NCBI RefSeq assembly: GCF_008065115.1
Contig: NZ_CP042913.1
Location: 1,028,338 to 1,092,337, forward strand
Source: Bythopirellula goksoeyrii
GTDB taxonomy: Bacteria; Planctomycetota; Planctomycetia; Pirellulales; Lacipirellulaceae
Length of the DNA stretch: 64,000 bases
Direction of reading: 5' to 3'
This document shows, one piece after another, positions 25,946 through 35,937 of this stretch; position 1 is the stretch's first letter; each line of letters opens with the position of its first letter. The position numbers and the translations under genes are program-made. Under the pieces are notes generated by a model. It was not told the DNA's origin. It made no database searches and worked only from the letters and a program-made list of their open reading frames with translations.

Positions 25946-26530
25946 CTATCGATTTTGCTTGGGCTGAGTCGGAGGAGCAAAATAGTTGCCGGTGTTCATA
26001 TAGGCGCCAAACTGCATGAATCCTGAACCGTGCCCAGTTGGGGCCAGCTCATCATCGCCCGTGATCGAGTAGGGTCCCTGTGCAGCAACCTGATTGAGTT
26101 TCTTCTGCTGAATGTACTGCTGTTGAGCAACCCGCTGATTGATACGCTCCTGCTGTTGCTGGGGCCTCACGATATTGTAGTAGTCGGTAGACGTCGTGGA
26201 AAATGGATTATTCAAAGCATTGGTCAACGTCAAGTAAGGGCTGACCGCTGGCCCACGGTCAACGCCGGCAAATGGCTTGCGTTTCTGGGACATATCGTTG
26301 AGATAGCTTGGAGCATACGTCTGCCTATTGACTCCTTGTACGCCTGTTGGCCTAATGGCACGACTAATAGCACGTTGTTGAACTCGTTCTACTGTGTAAT
26401 TCTCCATACTGTTTCGATTGTATAATGAATTCAACCTAGCATTTGCATATTGGGCATGGAGAGCCTGAGTACTAAACACCATAAGTGACAAAGAAAAAAG
26501 AACCGCGATTGAAATCTGCTGCTTGGACAT
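25946..26530 (-). CDS. Secreted Gln/Asn-rich protein of unknown function
   Basis: I do not recognise this 194-residue protein. It has a clear signal peptide (ISIAVLFSLSLMVFSTQALHAQ) and a mature part rich in Gln, Asn and Tyr, with a Q-rich segment (RPQQQQERINQRVAQQQYIQ). No membrane segment or catalytic motif is seen. It stands alone, convergent with the kinase gene. Such small exported proteins are frequent in planctomycetes. Confidence 0.65.
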   Translation of the reverse strand: MSKQQISIAVLFSLSLMVFSTQALHAQYANARLNSLYNRNSMENYTVERVQQRAISRAIRPTGVQGVNRQTYAPSYLNDMSQKRKPFAGVDRGPAVSPYLTLTNALNNPFSTTSTDYYNIVRPQQQQERINQRVAQQQYIQQKKLNQVAAQGPYSITGDDELAPTGHGSGFMQFGAYMNTGNYFAPPTQPKQNR

Positions 26531-26776
26531 GACTCATTTCCTGGATAACAAATTGAATACTTTGCTTCTCACTACTCTCAATGGTAGGTAATAAAGGCAA
26601 ACGAGACAACTAAATCACTTCTCCGATGCCACAGAACTGCTCAAGTTTAGCTTATGGTGAGCCTCCATTGGAAAGCAACTTTTCCCGGAAATAGTGGGAT
26701 AAATCCGCATAATCGGTACGGCTATCCCAAAAAGCGGAAAGCACTGTTCATCAAGTGAAACCGCGAGACGATTCGC

Positions 26777-27820
26777 CTATCGCGAGATTTCCTTGCTCAA
26801 GACTGCCGACACCCAATCGGAGTGATTCAGATACCAGCCGACCGTTTCTCGCAGTCCCAAATCAAATTTGATTTGGGGCTGCCAAGACGTCTTAGAACGT
26901 AACACACTTGCATCGACGGCATACCGTCGGTCGTGTCCGGGGCGATCGATGACGTGGGCAATCAACTCCCTGCGAGACGATCTATCGTCTAAGAATTCGT
27001 CGACCAAATCGCAAATCGTGGCCACAACTTCTAGATTCTGCAGGCACTGGTTTGCACCCACAAGATAACGCTCCTCAGGCTGAGCCTGATCGAGAATCGC
27101 CAGCAGTGCTCGACAGCAATCTTCGACATGCAGCCAATCTCGCTCGTAAAGCCCGTCGCCGAAAACGGGTAAAGGCTCCCCGCGCGCTGCCGCGAGAATC
27201 ATACGGGGAATAAGTTTCTCAGGGTGTTGTCGAGGGCCATAGTTATTGCTGGGATTTGCGGTTACGACTGGTAATCCGTATGTCTTGCCAAAGGAGCGTG
27301 CCAGTAATTCCCCGGCGGCTTTCGAAGCAGCATAAGGAGAATTGGGAGCGAGCAGGCTCATTTCTGTGAACTGCTCTCCCGGCTGAGCGGTGCCAAAGAC
27401 TTCATCGGTCGAGACGTTGAGAAAACGAAAAGCCGCGCGGTCATCAGTGGGAAGTTTTTGCCAATAATCGGTCACTGCTTCCAATAGCACACAAGTTCCG
27501 AGAACGTTGGTCGTAGCGAAACTCGGAGGGTCTGCAATCGATCGATCAACATGCGATTCTGCAGCAAGATGGATAATCGCTTGGGGGCGATGATCTCTTA
27601 AAGTTTGCGCCACTAATTCCCGGTCAGAGATGTCCCCCACAATGAGCGTATGGCGAGGATCTTCCAGGACTTCGGAGAGCGATTCACGATGACCCGCATA
27701 GGTGAGTTTATCAAGATTGATGACAGTAAGAGTGGTATCACGAAGGCAAGAGCGTACCAGGGAACTGCCGATGAAGCCGGCACCTCCGGTTATCAAAATA
27801 GTATGATCTGAGCGAGACAT
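26777..27820 (-). CDS. rfbB: dTDP-glucose 4,6-dehydratase
   Basis: The 347-residue enzyme is an extended short-chain dehydrogenase: NAD motif ILITGGAGFIGSSLVR, NLDKLTYAGH typical of RfbB, HLAAESHVDRSI, catalytic STDEVFG and YAASKAAGE (YxxxK), and NNYGPRQHPEKLIPRMI. It turns dTDP-glucose into dTDP-4-keto-6-deoxyglucose, the branch point to rhamnose and other deoxysugars for surface polysaccharides. Length is normal. tadA lies 37 bases upstream on the same strand. The other rhamnose genes (rfbA, rfbC, rfbD) are not in the window. Confidence 0.93.
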   Translation of the reverse strand: MSRSDHTILITGGAGFIGSSLVRSCLRDTTLTVINLDKLTYAGHRESLSEVLEDPRHTLIVGDISDRELVAQTLRDHRPQAIIHLAAESHVDRSIADPPSFATTNVLGTCVLLEAVTDYWQKLPTDDRAAFRFLNVSTDEVFGTAQPGEQFTEMSLLAPNSPYAASKAAGELLARSFGKTYGLPVVTANPSNNYGPRQHPEKLIPRMILAAARGEPLPVFGDGLYERDWLHVEDCCRALLAILDQAQPEERYLVGANQCLQNLEVVATICDLVDEFLDDRSSRRELIAHVIDRPGHDRRYAVDASVLRSKTSWQPQIKFDLGLRETVGWYLNHSDWVSAVLSKEISR

Positions 27821-27857
27821 GAGTTTAAGAGTATAAGGATTTTCCTCAAGAAGCGAG

Positions 27858-28367
27858 CTACTCCATTATCCCTCGTTTCTTGGCGGAGAGGCGCTTCTGC
27901 TGAAAAAACTTGGTTAGCAATCGACCGCAATCTTCAGACAGGACCCCTGCAACCACTTCGACACGGTGATTTAGTCTCGCATCCTCCAAGAGTTGATACA
28001 GACTGCGAACTGCACCAGCCTTAGGGTCGGGAGCACCGTAGACGACTCGCGGGATACGGGATTGTAGAATAGCACCTGCACACATAGGGCACGGCTCCAA
28101 AGTGACGACCAGAGTGCAGGCTTCTAATCGCCAAGCCTCAACGGCCGATGCTGCTTGTGTGATAGCAATCATCTCGGCGTGGGCGGTCGGATCGCGGAGT
28201 TGCTCACGCTGATTGTGAGCGGCGGCGATTACTTGCCCGTTGTGTACGATCACTGCTCCGACAGGGACCTCATCGGCTGAGGCCGCTACGGAAGCCTCTG
28301 CTAGTGCTAGCCTCATTAATCGCTCGTCTTCGGCTCGCTGAATCTCTTGAAGTTCTTGTGCTGTCAT
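27858..28367 (-). CDS. tadA: tRNA(adenine-34) deaminase
   Basis: The 169-residue protein has the zinc-dependent deaminase motifs [11 protein letters not shown] (HAE with catalytic glutamate) and [11 protein letters not shown] (PCxxC), and the TadA block [20 protein letters not shown]. It changes adenosine 34 to inosine in tRNA-Arg(ACG), which is essential for decoding CGC and CGA codons. Length is usual for bacterial TadA. The gene is followed by rfbB on the same strand; the link is probably only transcriptional. Confidence 0.93.
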   Translation of the reverse strand: MTAQELQEIQRAEDERLMRLALAEASVAASADEVPVGAVIVHNGQVIAAAHNQREQLRDPTAHAEMIAITQAASAVEAWRLEACTLVVTLEPCPMCAGAILQSRIPRVVYGAPDPKAGAVRSLYQLLEDARLNHRVEVVAGVLSEDCGRLLTKFFQQKRLSAKKRGIME

Positions 28368-28591
28368 GCGATTGCTATTGATCTAGTCGACGGCGGATGG
28401 AGAGGGGTGCAATGAGTTTAACCATCGGCTTCTGTCGACGGCGAGGAGGAAGGGCGAACTCGTCTGGTCCAATATACGTAGGAAAGTCCTCACAACCATT
28501 CTTTGGAAACCCTTTTCATTGCCCGGAAAATCGAGCGAGTTTTTCCCACCGGCGGCAACCGTCTGCTACAATACCTTGTTGGAAACCTCTC

Positions 28592-29023
28592 ATGCAACAA
28601 CAGACTACCACCATGCAGCGAATTCAATGGGCGGCATCTCTGGCCCGCCGAGCTACCTTTTTGTGCCTTGTTGTCATGTTCATTGGCACTCATCTTCCCG
28701 GAAATGCTGCTCCTAGTGTTCAATATCACGACAAGCTGATTCACTTCTTAGCATATACAACGCTGACTTTTGGTATCTTGGCAAGTTGGGAATTGAGCAC
28801 TGGACCGTTACTGCCGATTCATTATTTCGTCGTCTGGCTCGCAGCGACACTCTACGCGGCGATAGATGAAATCACACAAATACCCGTGGGACGCACTTGC
28901 GATGGTCTGGACTGGCTGTGCGACGTACTTGGAATCGTTGTTGGGCTAACCTTGTTTCGCTGTCTACGTCCGCTCATCTACCGATTCTTGCTGCGCGGTG
29001 ATGCCTCTACACCAACTCTCTAG
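28592..29023 (+). CDS. VanZ-like membrane protein
   Basis: From ATG 28592 the product has 143 residues with about four hydrophobic segments (RATFLCLVVMFIGTHLPGNA, LIHFLAYTTLTFGILASWEL, FVVWLAATLYAAIDEITQI and WLCDVLGIVVGLTLF). The conserved blocks HDKLIHFLAY and DEITQIPVGRTCDGLDWLCD match the VanZ-like family. The role of this family is poorly known; VanZ itself lowers teicoplanin sensitivity. The upstream in-frame extension to 28397 is basic and not membrane-like, so it was not used. Confidence 0.82.
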   Translation: MQQQTTTMQRIQWAASLARRATFLCLVVMFIGTHLPGNAAPSVQYHDKLIHFLAYTTLTFGILASWELSTGPLLPIHYFVVWLAATLYAAIDEITQIPVGRTCDGLDWLCDVLGIVVGLTLFRCLRPLIYRFLLRGDASTPTL

Positions 29024-29033
29024 TGAACGACTT

Positions 29034-30008
<975 letters not shown>

Positions 30009-30192
30009 GCTGGCTCGATTTTCACTAAATCAGATAATTGTTGTGGGTGGAAACTAGATAGCGTTAGAGTGACTATTCTAAATGACGAATTACGAATGAC
30101 CAAGGTGGGTCGAGGCTAGAGGTTGGAGGTTAGAGGGTAGGAAACTAGAATGTTCCTCTACCCAACCACTAAACACCAGCTGCCGACCCCCT

Positions 30193-30942
30193 ATGCCACT
30201 TGCTGATCAATGGACCACTATCGACGTTGCTGGGCATCCGTGCCATGTTTTCAAGCCTAGCAAGGTTTCTCCCCATGGGTACACGATCCTGTACCTGCAT
30301 GGAAGTAGTGTCGAGAACCTGGCAGATCATCCACGGGTTACCCGGCAGCTGGAACAGCATGGCCTGCGGGCCATTGCTCCGGTGACAGGGGAGACCTGGT
30401 GGTCGGATCGGATTGCTGAAGCGTTTGATACTGAGATCAGCGTAGAGAAGTATCTGCTCGGCAAGGTATTGCCCTTTGCTGCGGAGAGTTGGGACTGTCG
30501 ACCGCCACAGATTGCGCTCTTAGGGGTCAGCATGGGAGGGCAGGGCGCGCTTCGACTCGCATACAAATATCCCAACTTATTTCCCACCGTGGCGGCTTTT
30601 TTTCCGGCGATCGATTTTCAGAAGAAAATCGACGAGGGAGACCCGACGCTATCACGCATGTATCGCGACGCCGAGGATGCCCGGCAAGACACGGCAACAC
30701 TGCATATCCATCCCCTGAACTGGCCCCGTCATCAGTGGTTTTGCTGTGACCCCGACGACGTGCGATGGTGGGATTCAGCAGACCGGCTGCGGATGAAACT
30801 TTATTCTCTGGGTGTGCCACACGAATGTGATCTGGAAACCCAAGCTGGCGGCCACACTTGGAAGTATGTAGCACGCATGGTGGAGCCAGCGTTTGAATTC
30901 CTAATGCGGAGTTTGGAGCAAGAGCGTTTGCGGGTCGTGTAG
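30193..30942 (+). CDS. Alpha/beta hydrolase, esterase type
   Basis: The 249-residue protein has the nucleophile elbow LLGVSMGGQGALRLAYKYP (GxSxGG), a strand with the oxyanion region ILYLHGSSVENL, and late Asp and His candidates in CDLETQAGGHTWKYV (GGHTW). This layout resembles the esterase D/S-formylglutathione hydrolase and feruloyl-esterase groups. No signal peptide is seen, so it is cytoplasmic. The substrate is unknown. It is isolated; the following 70 bases hold an inverted pair of repeat elements. Confidence 0.8.
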   Translation: MPLADQWTTIDVAGHPCHVFKPSKVSPHGYTILYLHGSSVENLADHPRVTRQLEQHGLRAIAPVTGETWWSDRIAEAFDTEISVEKYLLGKVLPFAAESWDCRPPQIALLGVSMGGQGALRLAYKYPNLFPTVAAFFPAIDFQKKIDEGDPTLSRMYRDAEDARQDTATLHIHPLNWPRHQWFCCDPDDVRWWDSADRLRMKLYSLGVPHECDLETQAGGHTWKYVARMVEPAFEFLMRSLEQERLRVV

Positions 30943-30950
30943 TCTCTTTG

Positions 30951-31014
30951 TAGCCCTCGCCGGAAGGCGGGGGTGTTCGACGCTTCTTGGACCATGGCCT
31001 TCCGGCCAAGGCTA
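30951..31014. repeat. Inverted pair of REP-like hairpin elements
   Basis: Copy one (30951-30974) reads TAGCCCTCGCC, then GGAA and GGCGGGGGT: an 8-bp stem with a GGAA (GNRA) loop. Copy two (30994-31014) is on the other strand, reading TAGCCTTGGCCGGAAGGCC. The two lie tail to tail in the convergent gap between two genes, as REP/BIME elements do. A third copy is at 34059-34082. Confidence 0.7.
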
Positions 31015-31033
31015 GCAAGGAAGTGAATCGCTG

Positions 31034-34003
31034 CTACTTACTTGGGAAGCCGCTGAATTGGCCGCGACCTACGCCGGTGGCTTTCCACTCGTCGGTGGTC
31101 TGATTGTATTCGAGGCTTTTGAACGATTGCTCATCGTAGGGAGCGCCAATGAATTTTTGGCGTATGAGCATCGCCGGCCGTACTCCGTTGCCTTCCAAGA
31201 AAAACTTCGTCTTCTGCTGGTCATACTTGGCTCTGTGAGCGCGGGCAGTGAATGTGCCTTGGCCACCGGCCAAACCTTCGATGATGACATCTCCCTCGGC
31301 CATCAGCTCCACTGAACCGACACGCGGATCGCGTTGTAATCGGGCTGCGGGGCTCTGGGCGACTTGCAAACGTTGGCATTCGATGTAGACCGTGTCGGGT
31401 GCGGGGGAGCCCTGAAGCTGCGTCGGCAAGGTTTGCTCCCAAGAATCAACGGGGCCATACACCGTTCTTACATCTCCGACTACGGACACAATCCGTTTGT
31501 TGAGATTTCCTTCGACGCCACGAAGAAATTCGACTCGTAGATAGCGAAGTCGTTGTGGTGTGCTGCCTGTCGCCACGGCTGCAAAGTTTGCCGAGGGAGT
31601 CACATCGGCAAAAGGGGTCGCGGGAGCACCGGGCATTTGACCCGTCGTAAGATGCACCGATTCGATCAACCCGGGCCCGATTCCAGCTATTTCCCCTGTG
31701 ACTTGATTCGCACGAATTGATTCGAGCTTCATCTTGTGAATCGATGTGATTCCCGCTGCATCTCGCTGAACAAACTGGGCCGAGACCCCTTCCCAGCACT
31801 CTAGTTGAGTGAGTTGCGTTTGACTGGCTTGCGAGGTGCCGTCGAACTGAATAGGAGACGATAACACGACCACCAGTCGCTCCGTATTGAGCTGGCCTGT
31901 GGAAGTGCGTGCGATCACGTTGCCATGGAAAGTGACGCGGTCATTTTCGAGATTCATGCCGCCGCGCCAGGTAACCTGCAGCGATTCTGGCTGGGCGAGC
32001 AGCTGACCTTGCAGATCGCGCTGGATGGGGATCTGCAGTTGGCCTGGCGCATCGATGTTGGCAGCACTCGTGCCACGATTCACTTGAAGCTCAACGGCTT
32101 CGATTGACATCCCCGCAGCGTTGATGGTCGCAGGTTCCCCGCGTAAGGAAATCTTCGCTTCAGGGGTCTCAGCGTTCCTGATCTGTAGTTCTTTGCCGCG
32201 TACAACCATGGGCTGCGCAGCAGTACTATGGTTTGATTCTTCCCGAAATTCCAAATCGCCTCGCACGTCGAGTGAACTGATCTGTGGTTGGGCATCGCGG
32301 ACGATCACTCCTACGTCGAGGGTATCGCCATCGATTCGATAGGCTCTCTCAGATCCGTTAGCACCGCCGACAAGCAGTGGATTGCTTGTACCGCCCTCGG
32401 AAGCACTCCCCAGCTTGAGATCAATGGGCAGGTACTGCACGTCAATTTTCATCTTATTGATCTTGCCACTCAGTTGAGAGGAATCGATGTCCACATGGCC
32501 ACTGGCAGTCATTCTTTCGGGTGCGATATCTGCGGGAAGCAAATCATCCTCTGTGCCATCGGCGACCCGTTCGCGCAGGACCATCTCCAGTTCATCGGCC
32601 CATAATCGCCCACCTACTGCTGACAACCTTGGTCGGCCACGAACAGTCAGTACTGGCTTGCCCTGGATGTGTCGCAGATTGATGCCATCGGTCCAGCGGA
32701 GTTCGACGCGATGTGGAGAACTTGGGGCTGTCTTGAACCACCCATTGCCCGCCGCAAGCAAGGTGCCGATGCGATGGCCTGAGTCTTTTGGAGGCATTTG
32801 GTATTGAACGAGCGGAGCATGGATTTCGCTACCTTCGTACTTGAGTTCGATCTCGTCCTGGCTACTAAATGTGACGCGCTGCGGACCTAACTCAAGCCGT
32901 AGCAAGCCGCAGCGGGCTGAGGCTGAATGTGTCTCTGCAGTAAGCTCCACGGGCTTCAAGTCGGTTCCGTGGGCTTCGACGGTACCGGGAAGTAGTTTTG
33001 TAAGGGTACGAGCGCGGCCAGCCAAAGTCGTTGACGAATAATTGGCCACCCCTAGAGCTACCGTCTCATCTTGGGTCGCCATGTAGAGATTCAACTCTTC
33101 ACAGTTCAAGCGATTGCGCGCTCCATTGGAATATTTTTGTTCAAGTCTTACCTGGTCGACAAACGAGGCTACATTCGTCGAAAAATCGAATTTGAAGCGC
33201 CCATTGCTGCTCACCTGCACAGGAGGAGCTTCTTGCGTCTTGTCGCGCAGAAGTGCGGTTTCGCCGATCGCCAATTCGGCGGAAACATCATGCACGATCT
33301 CTAGCGTATCGATTCCTCCGATGGCCGGCCCTGCGGCCGATGAGAACCCTCGCTCGATAGCCACGAGCCGGATCTCCAACACTCTGCCTCGTCCCCAATG
33401 TGGGCCGAGTCGCATCTCGACTTCGGCGTCGGTGTGAATCAAGTCTTGGTTCATTTTGAGGTCGCGGGTCTTGAGGATCAGGTCGTCTTGCGAACCGGGC
33501 TCCTGCATATCGCTGCGGACGACAATATCACCCTCCAACCGGGCCCACTGCATCCGGCCGACGCCTTTGAAACCTGCGTGAAACCCCTCATCAAGTTGGA
33601 GCACTGCACCATGCGGAGCCTCTAAGATGACGGCATCGCGAGGGGGATCTTCTCCCAGTACGCGTTCGTGGGGGAAAAACAACAAGACACACTTTTGTAC
33701 ACGGACCTGACCATCCTCGCTGGGGTGGTAGTCGTCGACGAGAATCATTGCCTGGCCATTATCGAAACTCTTCGGGGGTTCTTGGAGTGTCCAGTGGTCC
33801 GGCGGAAAATAGGTTGCGAGCATTTCACGGTGCTTGTGAAAGGGAACTCGCGGCTTGCCGCCGGTGGGATCGATCTCCGATAACTCCGTGGCATTCGCTG
33901 GTCGATTCGGCTCCAAGAGAGGGACCGCCAAGAGCACGTAGATTTGGTAGATCACCACCGTGGTGGCGAAGGCAACTCCAGCGTGTGTTAGACGGGTGAG
34001 CAT
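31034..34003 (-). CDS. Large LptC/LptA (OstA)-like lipopolysaccharide export protein
   Basis: The 989-residue protein begins with one membrane segment (HAGVAFATTVVIYQIYVLLA), as in bitopic LptC. The rest is beta-rich, with no enzyme motif, and has recurring OstA-like phrases such as MTASGHVDIDSSQL, DRVTFHGNVIARTSTGQLNT and LMAEGDVIIEGLAGGQG, the pattern of stacked beta-jellyroll strands in LptA/LptC. It follows kdsD and kdsC on the same strand, the order found in enterobacteria (kdsD-kdsC-lptC-lptA-lptB). I infer that it bridges the periplasm for lipopolysaccharide transport. LptC and LptA of proteobacteria are only about 190 residues each, so this is far larger. No lptB is in the window. Confidence 0.65.
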   Translation of the reverse strand: MLTRLTHAGVAFATTVVIYQIYVLLAVPLLEPNRPANATELSEIDPTGGKPRVPFHKHREMLATYFPPDHWTLQEPPKSFDNGQAMILVDDYHPSEDGQVRVQKCVLLFFPHERVLGEDPPRDAVILEAPHGAVLQLDEGFHAGFKGVGRMQWARLEGDIVVRSDMQEPGSQDDLILKTRDLKMNQDLIHTDAEVEMRLGPHWGRGRVLEIRLVAIERGFSSAAGPAIGGIDTLEIVHDVSAELAIGETALLRDKTQEAPPVQVSSNGRFKFDFSTNVASFVDQVRLEQKYSNGARNRLNCEELNLYMATQDETVALGVANYSSTTLAGRARTLTKLLPGTVEAHGTDLKPVELTAETHSASARCGLLRLELGPQRVTFSSQDEIELKYEGSEIHAPLVQYQMPPKDSGHRIGTLLAAGNGWFKTAPSSPHRVELRWTDGINLRHIQGKPVLTVRGRPRLSAVGGRLWADELEMVLRERVADGTEDDLLPADIAPERMTASGHVDIDSSQLSGKINKMKIDVQYLPIDLKLGSASEGGTSNPLLVGGANGSERAYRIDGDTLDVGVIVRDAQPQISSLDVRGDLEFREESNHSTAAQPMVVRGKELQIRNAETPEAKISLRGEPATINAAGMSIEAVELQVNRGTSAANIDAPGQLQIPIQRDLQGQLLAQPESLQVTWRGGMNLENDRVTFHGNVIARTSTGQLNTERLVVVLSSPIQFDGTSQASQTQLTQLECWEGVSAQFVQRDAAGITSIHKMKLESIRANQVTGEIAGIGPGLIESVHLTTGQMPGAPATPFADVTPSANFAAVATGSTPQRLRYLRVEFLRGVEGNLNKRIVSVVGDVRTVYGPVDSWEQTLPTQLQGSPAPDTVYIECQRLQVAQSPAARLQRDPRVGSVELMAEGDVIIEGLAGGQGTFTARAHRAKYDQQKTKFFLEGNGVRPAMLIRQKFIGAPYDEQSFKSLEYNQTTDEWKATGVGRGQFSGFPSK

Positions 34004-34058
34004 GTAGTGGAATGCGGAAGTCTGATTGCGGAATGGGGAGTGATATGACTGTCGCTAA

Positions 34059-34082
34059 TAGCCCTCGGCGGAAGCCGGGGGT
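34059..34082 (+). repeat. REP-like hairpin element, third copy
   Basis: TAGCCCTCGGC, GGAA and GCCGGGGGT form the same hairpin as 30951-30974. The two copies differ at two positions that pair with each other (C-G replaced by G-C), so the stem is kept. Confidence 0.7.
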
Positions 34083-34087
34083 CATGA

Positions 34088-34609
34088 TCACGCTTGATAC
34101 TTGTGAATGGTCGATTCCCAGCGGTTCGTGTTTTTCAAAAGAAGTTCGATAAGTTCGCGGATGGCGCCGTGGCCGCCCGGTTGACTTGTTACGTACTTGG
34201 CTGACTGGCGTACTTCTTCGACCGCGTCGGCGACGGCCACTCCCAGGCCCACCGATTGAATGGTGGCCCAATCGAGCACATCGTCTCCCACGTAGCAGAT
34301 TTCTTTGAGATCACAACCAAACTCGATAGCAATTTCTTGCACTTCGGCGAGTTTGTTCTTTACCCCTTGCTTCACAAGAGTAATATCGAGCTCCTCCGCG
34401 CGACGAGTGACCATCGCAGAACTGCGAGCCGTGACAATTCCAAAAGTCCCTCCACTCTGTTGCCAGAGACGAATCCCCTGCCCATCGCGAATGTGGAACT
34501 GCTTCGCTTCGCCACCTTGGTTGTCGTAAATCAAGCGCCCATCGGTCAGCACCCCGTCAACATCGGAGAGCACCAAGCGTATTGCGGCACATCGATCAGA
34601 AAGTTTCAT
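34088..34609 (-). CDS. kdsC: 3-deoxy-D-manno-octulosonate 8-phosphate phosphatase
   Basis: From ATG 34609 the product has 173 residues, the family length. The HAD nucleophile motif is RLVLSDVDGVLTDGRL; further blocks are FHIRDGQGIRLWQQSG, GIVTARSS and ICYVGDDVLDWATIQSVG. It removes the phosphate from Kdo-8-phosphate in the cytoplasm. An upstream ATG at 34687 adds residues resembling intergenic repeat sequence (also seen near 34010) and was rejected. The gene lies between kdsD and the LptC/LptA-like gene on one strand, giving a lipopolysaccharide operon. Confidence 0.9.
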   Translation of the reverse strand: MKLSDRCAAIRLVLSDVDGVLTDGRLIYDNQGGEAKQFHIRDGQGIRLWQQSGGTFGIVTARSSAMVTRRAEELDITLVKQGVKNKLAEVQEIAIEFGCDLKEICYVGDDVLDWATIQSVGLGVAVADAVEEVRQSAKYVTSQPGGHGAIRELIELLLKNTNRWESTIHKYQA

Positions 34610-34695
34610 CAATTGGCAAGCCGGATGCGTAAGCTTCGTTATGGTTGGTTGTTGGTGGTAATCCGCATTCTGCAATCCGAATTCCACATTTCTTC

Positions 34696-35811
34696 TTAGT
34701 CAGCGTATTCGTCAACAGAGTAAATTCGCACGGTCGGTCGACCTGGTTTGCGAGTTTTCGCAGGTGTCGTTTCGGGTAAGAGACTCATCACATCAGTAAT
34801 ATCGATGAGTCCCTGTGGGCATCCTTCGGTGTCGACTACAGGTAGCTCGCTGATCTTGCGGTCGGCAAGTAATTCAATGGCCGTGTTCATTTTCGCTCCG
34901 ATGGTTACTGTGGTGGGATATTTGATCATTACTTGACTCACTGGAGCGTCGAGTGCGTGGTCTTGGCGGTTCTCAATTAAACGGGCCAGATCACTGTCGG
35001 TGAACAGCCCTGTGAGGCAACCTCGCTGGTCGACCAACATGATGGCGCCACTGCGACGTCCCGGTTTGGTGCACGTAACCAGTACCTCTCGGATAGTGGC
35101 ACGCTCAGAAGCGAGGCGACAGTCCTTCAGGGGTCGCATATGGCTTTCGATGTTGCTGAGTTTGAGGCCGAGTGATCCGCCGGGATGGAAGCGAGCAAAA
35201 TCTTCCGCTTCAAAACCTCGCAAGCGACTTACGACCAAAGCAATTGCATCTCCCAGGGCCAGCATTGCAGTGGTACTTGTGCTGGGTGCCAGACCGAGGG
35301 CACACGCCTCATCGAGAGAGCCGAGTTCGATAGTGATGTCGGCGTTGCAGCCCAAAGTGCTTTCCTGGCTTGCCGTAATCGCAACGATTCTCACGTCGAA
35401 GTCTGCGAAACTGGGGAGAAGACTAAGTATCTCGGCTGTTTCACCACTTTGTGACAATACGAGCACGAGGTCACCTGATTGAACCCGTCCTAGATCACCG
35501 TGAATTGCTTCAGCAGGGTGTAAGAAGTGAGCCCGTGTGCCAGTCGAGGCAAACGTGGCCGCGAGCTTTTGAGCAATGTGACCCGCCTTGCCCATGCCAG
35601 TGATAATGAGATCACCCGGCAAGTTATAGATCCACTCTACGGCGGCAATAAAATTGTCGTCGAGGTTCTTGGCAAGGCCCGTGAGAGCTCGCGATTCGGC
35701 TTGCACCACCTGCCGACCAAGCCTCAGGACTTCGTCATGGGAAATGGATTCGGGAGGGAAAGGTACTTCAGGTTCGATCGCTCGCTTGCGGAGCGCAGCA
35801 TCCGTGCTCAT
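34696..35811 (-). CDS. kdsD: D-arabinose 5-phosphate isomerase
   Basis: The 371-residue protein has an N-terminal SIS domain (LIITGMGKAGHIAQKLAATF, HPAEAIHGDLGRV, VLSQSGETAEI, ARFHPGGSLG) followed by two CBS domains (about residues 230-345; MRPLKDCRLAS and VSQVMIKYPTTVT). This is the KdsD/KpsF layout. It converts ribulose 5-phosphate to arabinose 5-phosphate, the first step to Kdo. There is a roughly 40-residue extension at each end; the C-terminal tail (RKPGRPTVRIYSVDEYAD) is unusual. It heads the kdsD-kdsC-export gene cluster. Confidence 0.92.
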   Translation of the reverse strand: MSTDAALRKRAIEPEVPFPPESISHDEVLRLGRQVVQAESRALTGLAKNLDDNFIAAVEWIYNLPGDLIITGMGKAGHIAQKLAATFASTGTRAHFLHPAEAIHGDLGRVQSGDLVLVLSQSGETAEILSLLPSFADFDVRIVAITASQESTLGCNADITIELGSLDEACALGLAPSTSTTAMLALGDAIALVVSRLRGFEAEDFARFHPGGSLGLKLSNIESHMRPLKDCRLASERATIREVLVTCTKPGRRSGAIMLVDQRGCLTGLFTDSDLARLIENRQDHALDAPVSQVMIKYPTTVTIGAKMNTAIELLADRKISELPVVDTEGCPQGLIDITDVMSLLPETTPAKTRKPGRPTVRIYSVDEYAD

Positions 35812-35899
35812 CGGTGGGTCTTCCTTGACACAGCGTGGAGGTGGAAATAACTGGGCCGAATCGTAACCAATCTTGCTAGGAGTGGCAACGCGAACGGAG

Positions 35900-35936
35900 G
35901 GCGTGCTAGCACGCCACGCTAAGCCACAAGCGCTAA
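35900..35936. repeat. Palindrome plus CGCTAAGCC element
   Basis: GGCGTGCTAGCACGCC (35900-35915) is a perfect 16-base palindrome, followed by CGCTAAGCCACAAGCGCTAA (35917-35936), related to the element at 21697. It lies directly beyond the stop codon of the YXWGXW gene and may also work as its transcript end, although no T-run follows. Confidence 0.55.
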
Positions 35937-35937
35937 A

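Noticed and set aside
34610-34687. N-terminal extension of kdsC from ATG 34687
   Set aside because: The extra codons come from sequence like CCGCATTCTGCAATCCG that also occurs near 34010-34036 between genes, and the KdsC family starts at MKLSD.
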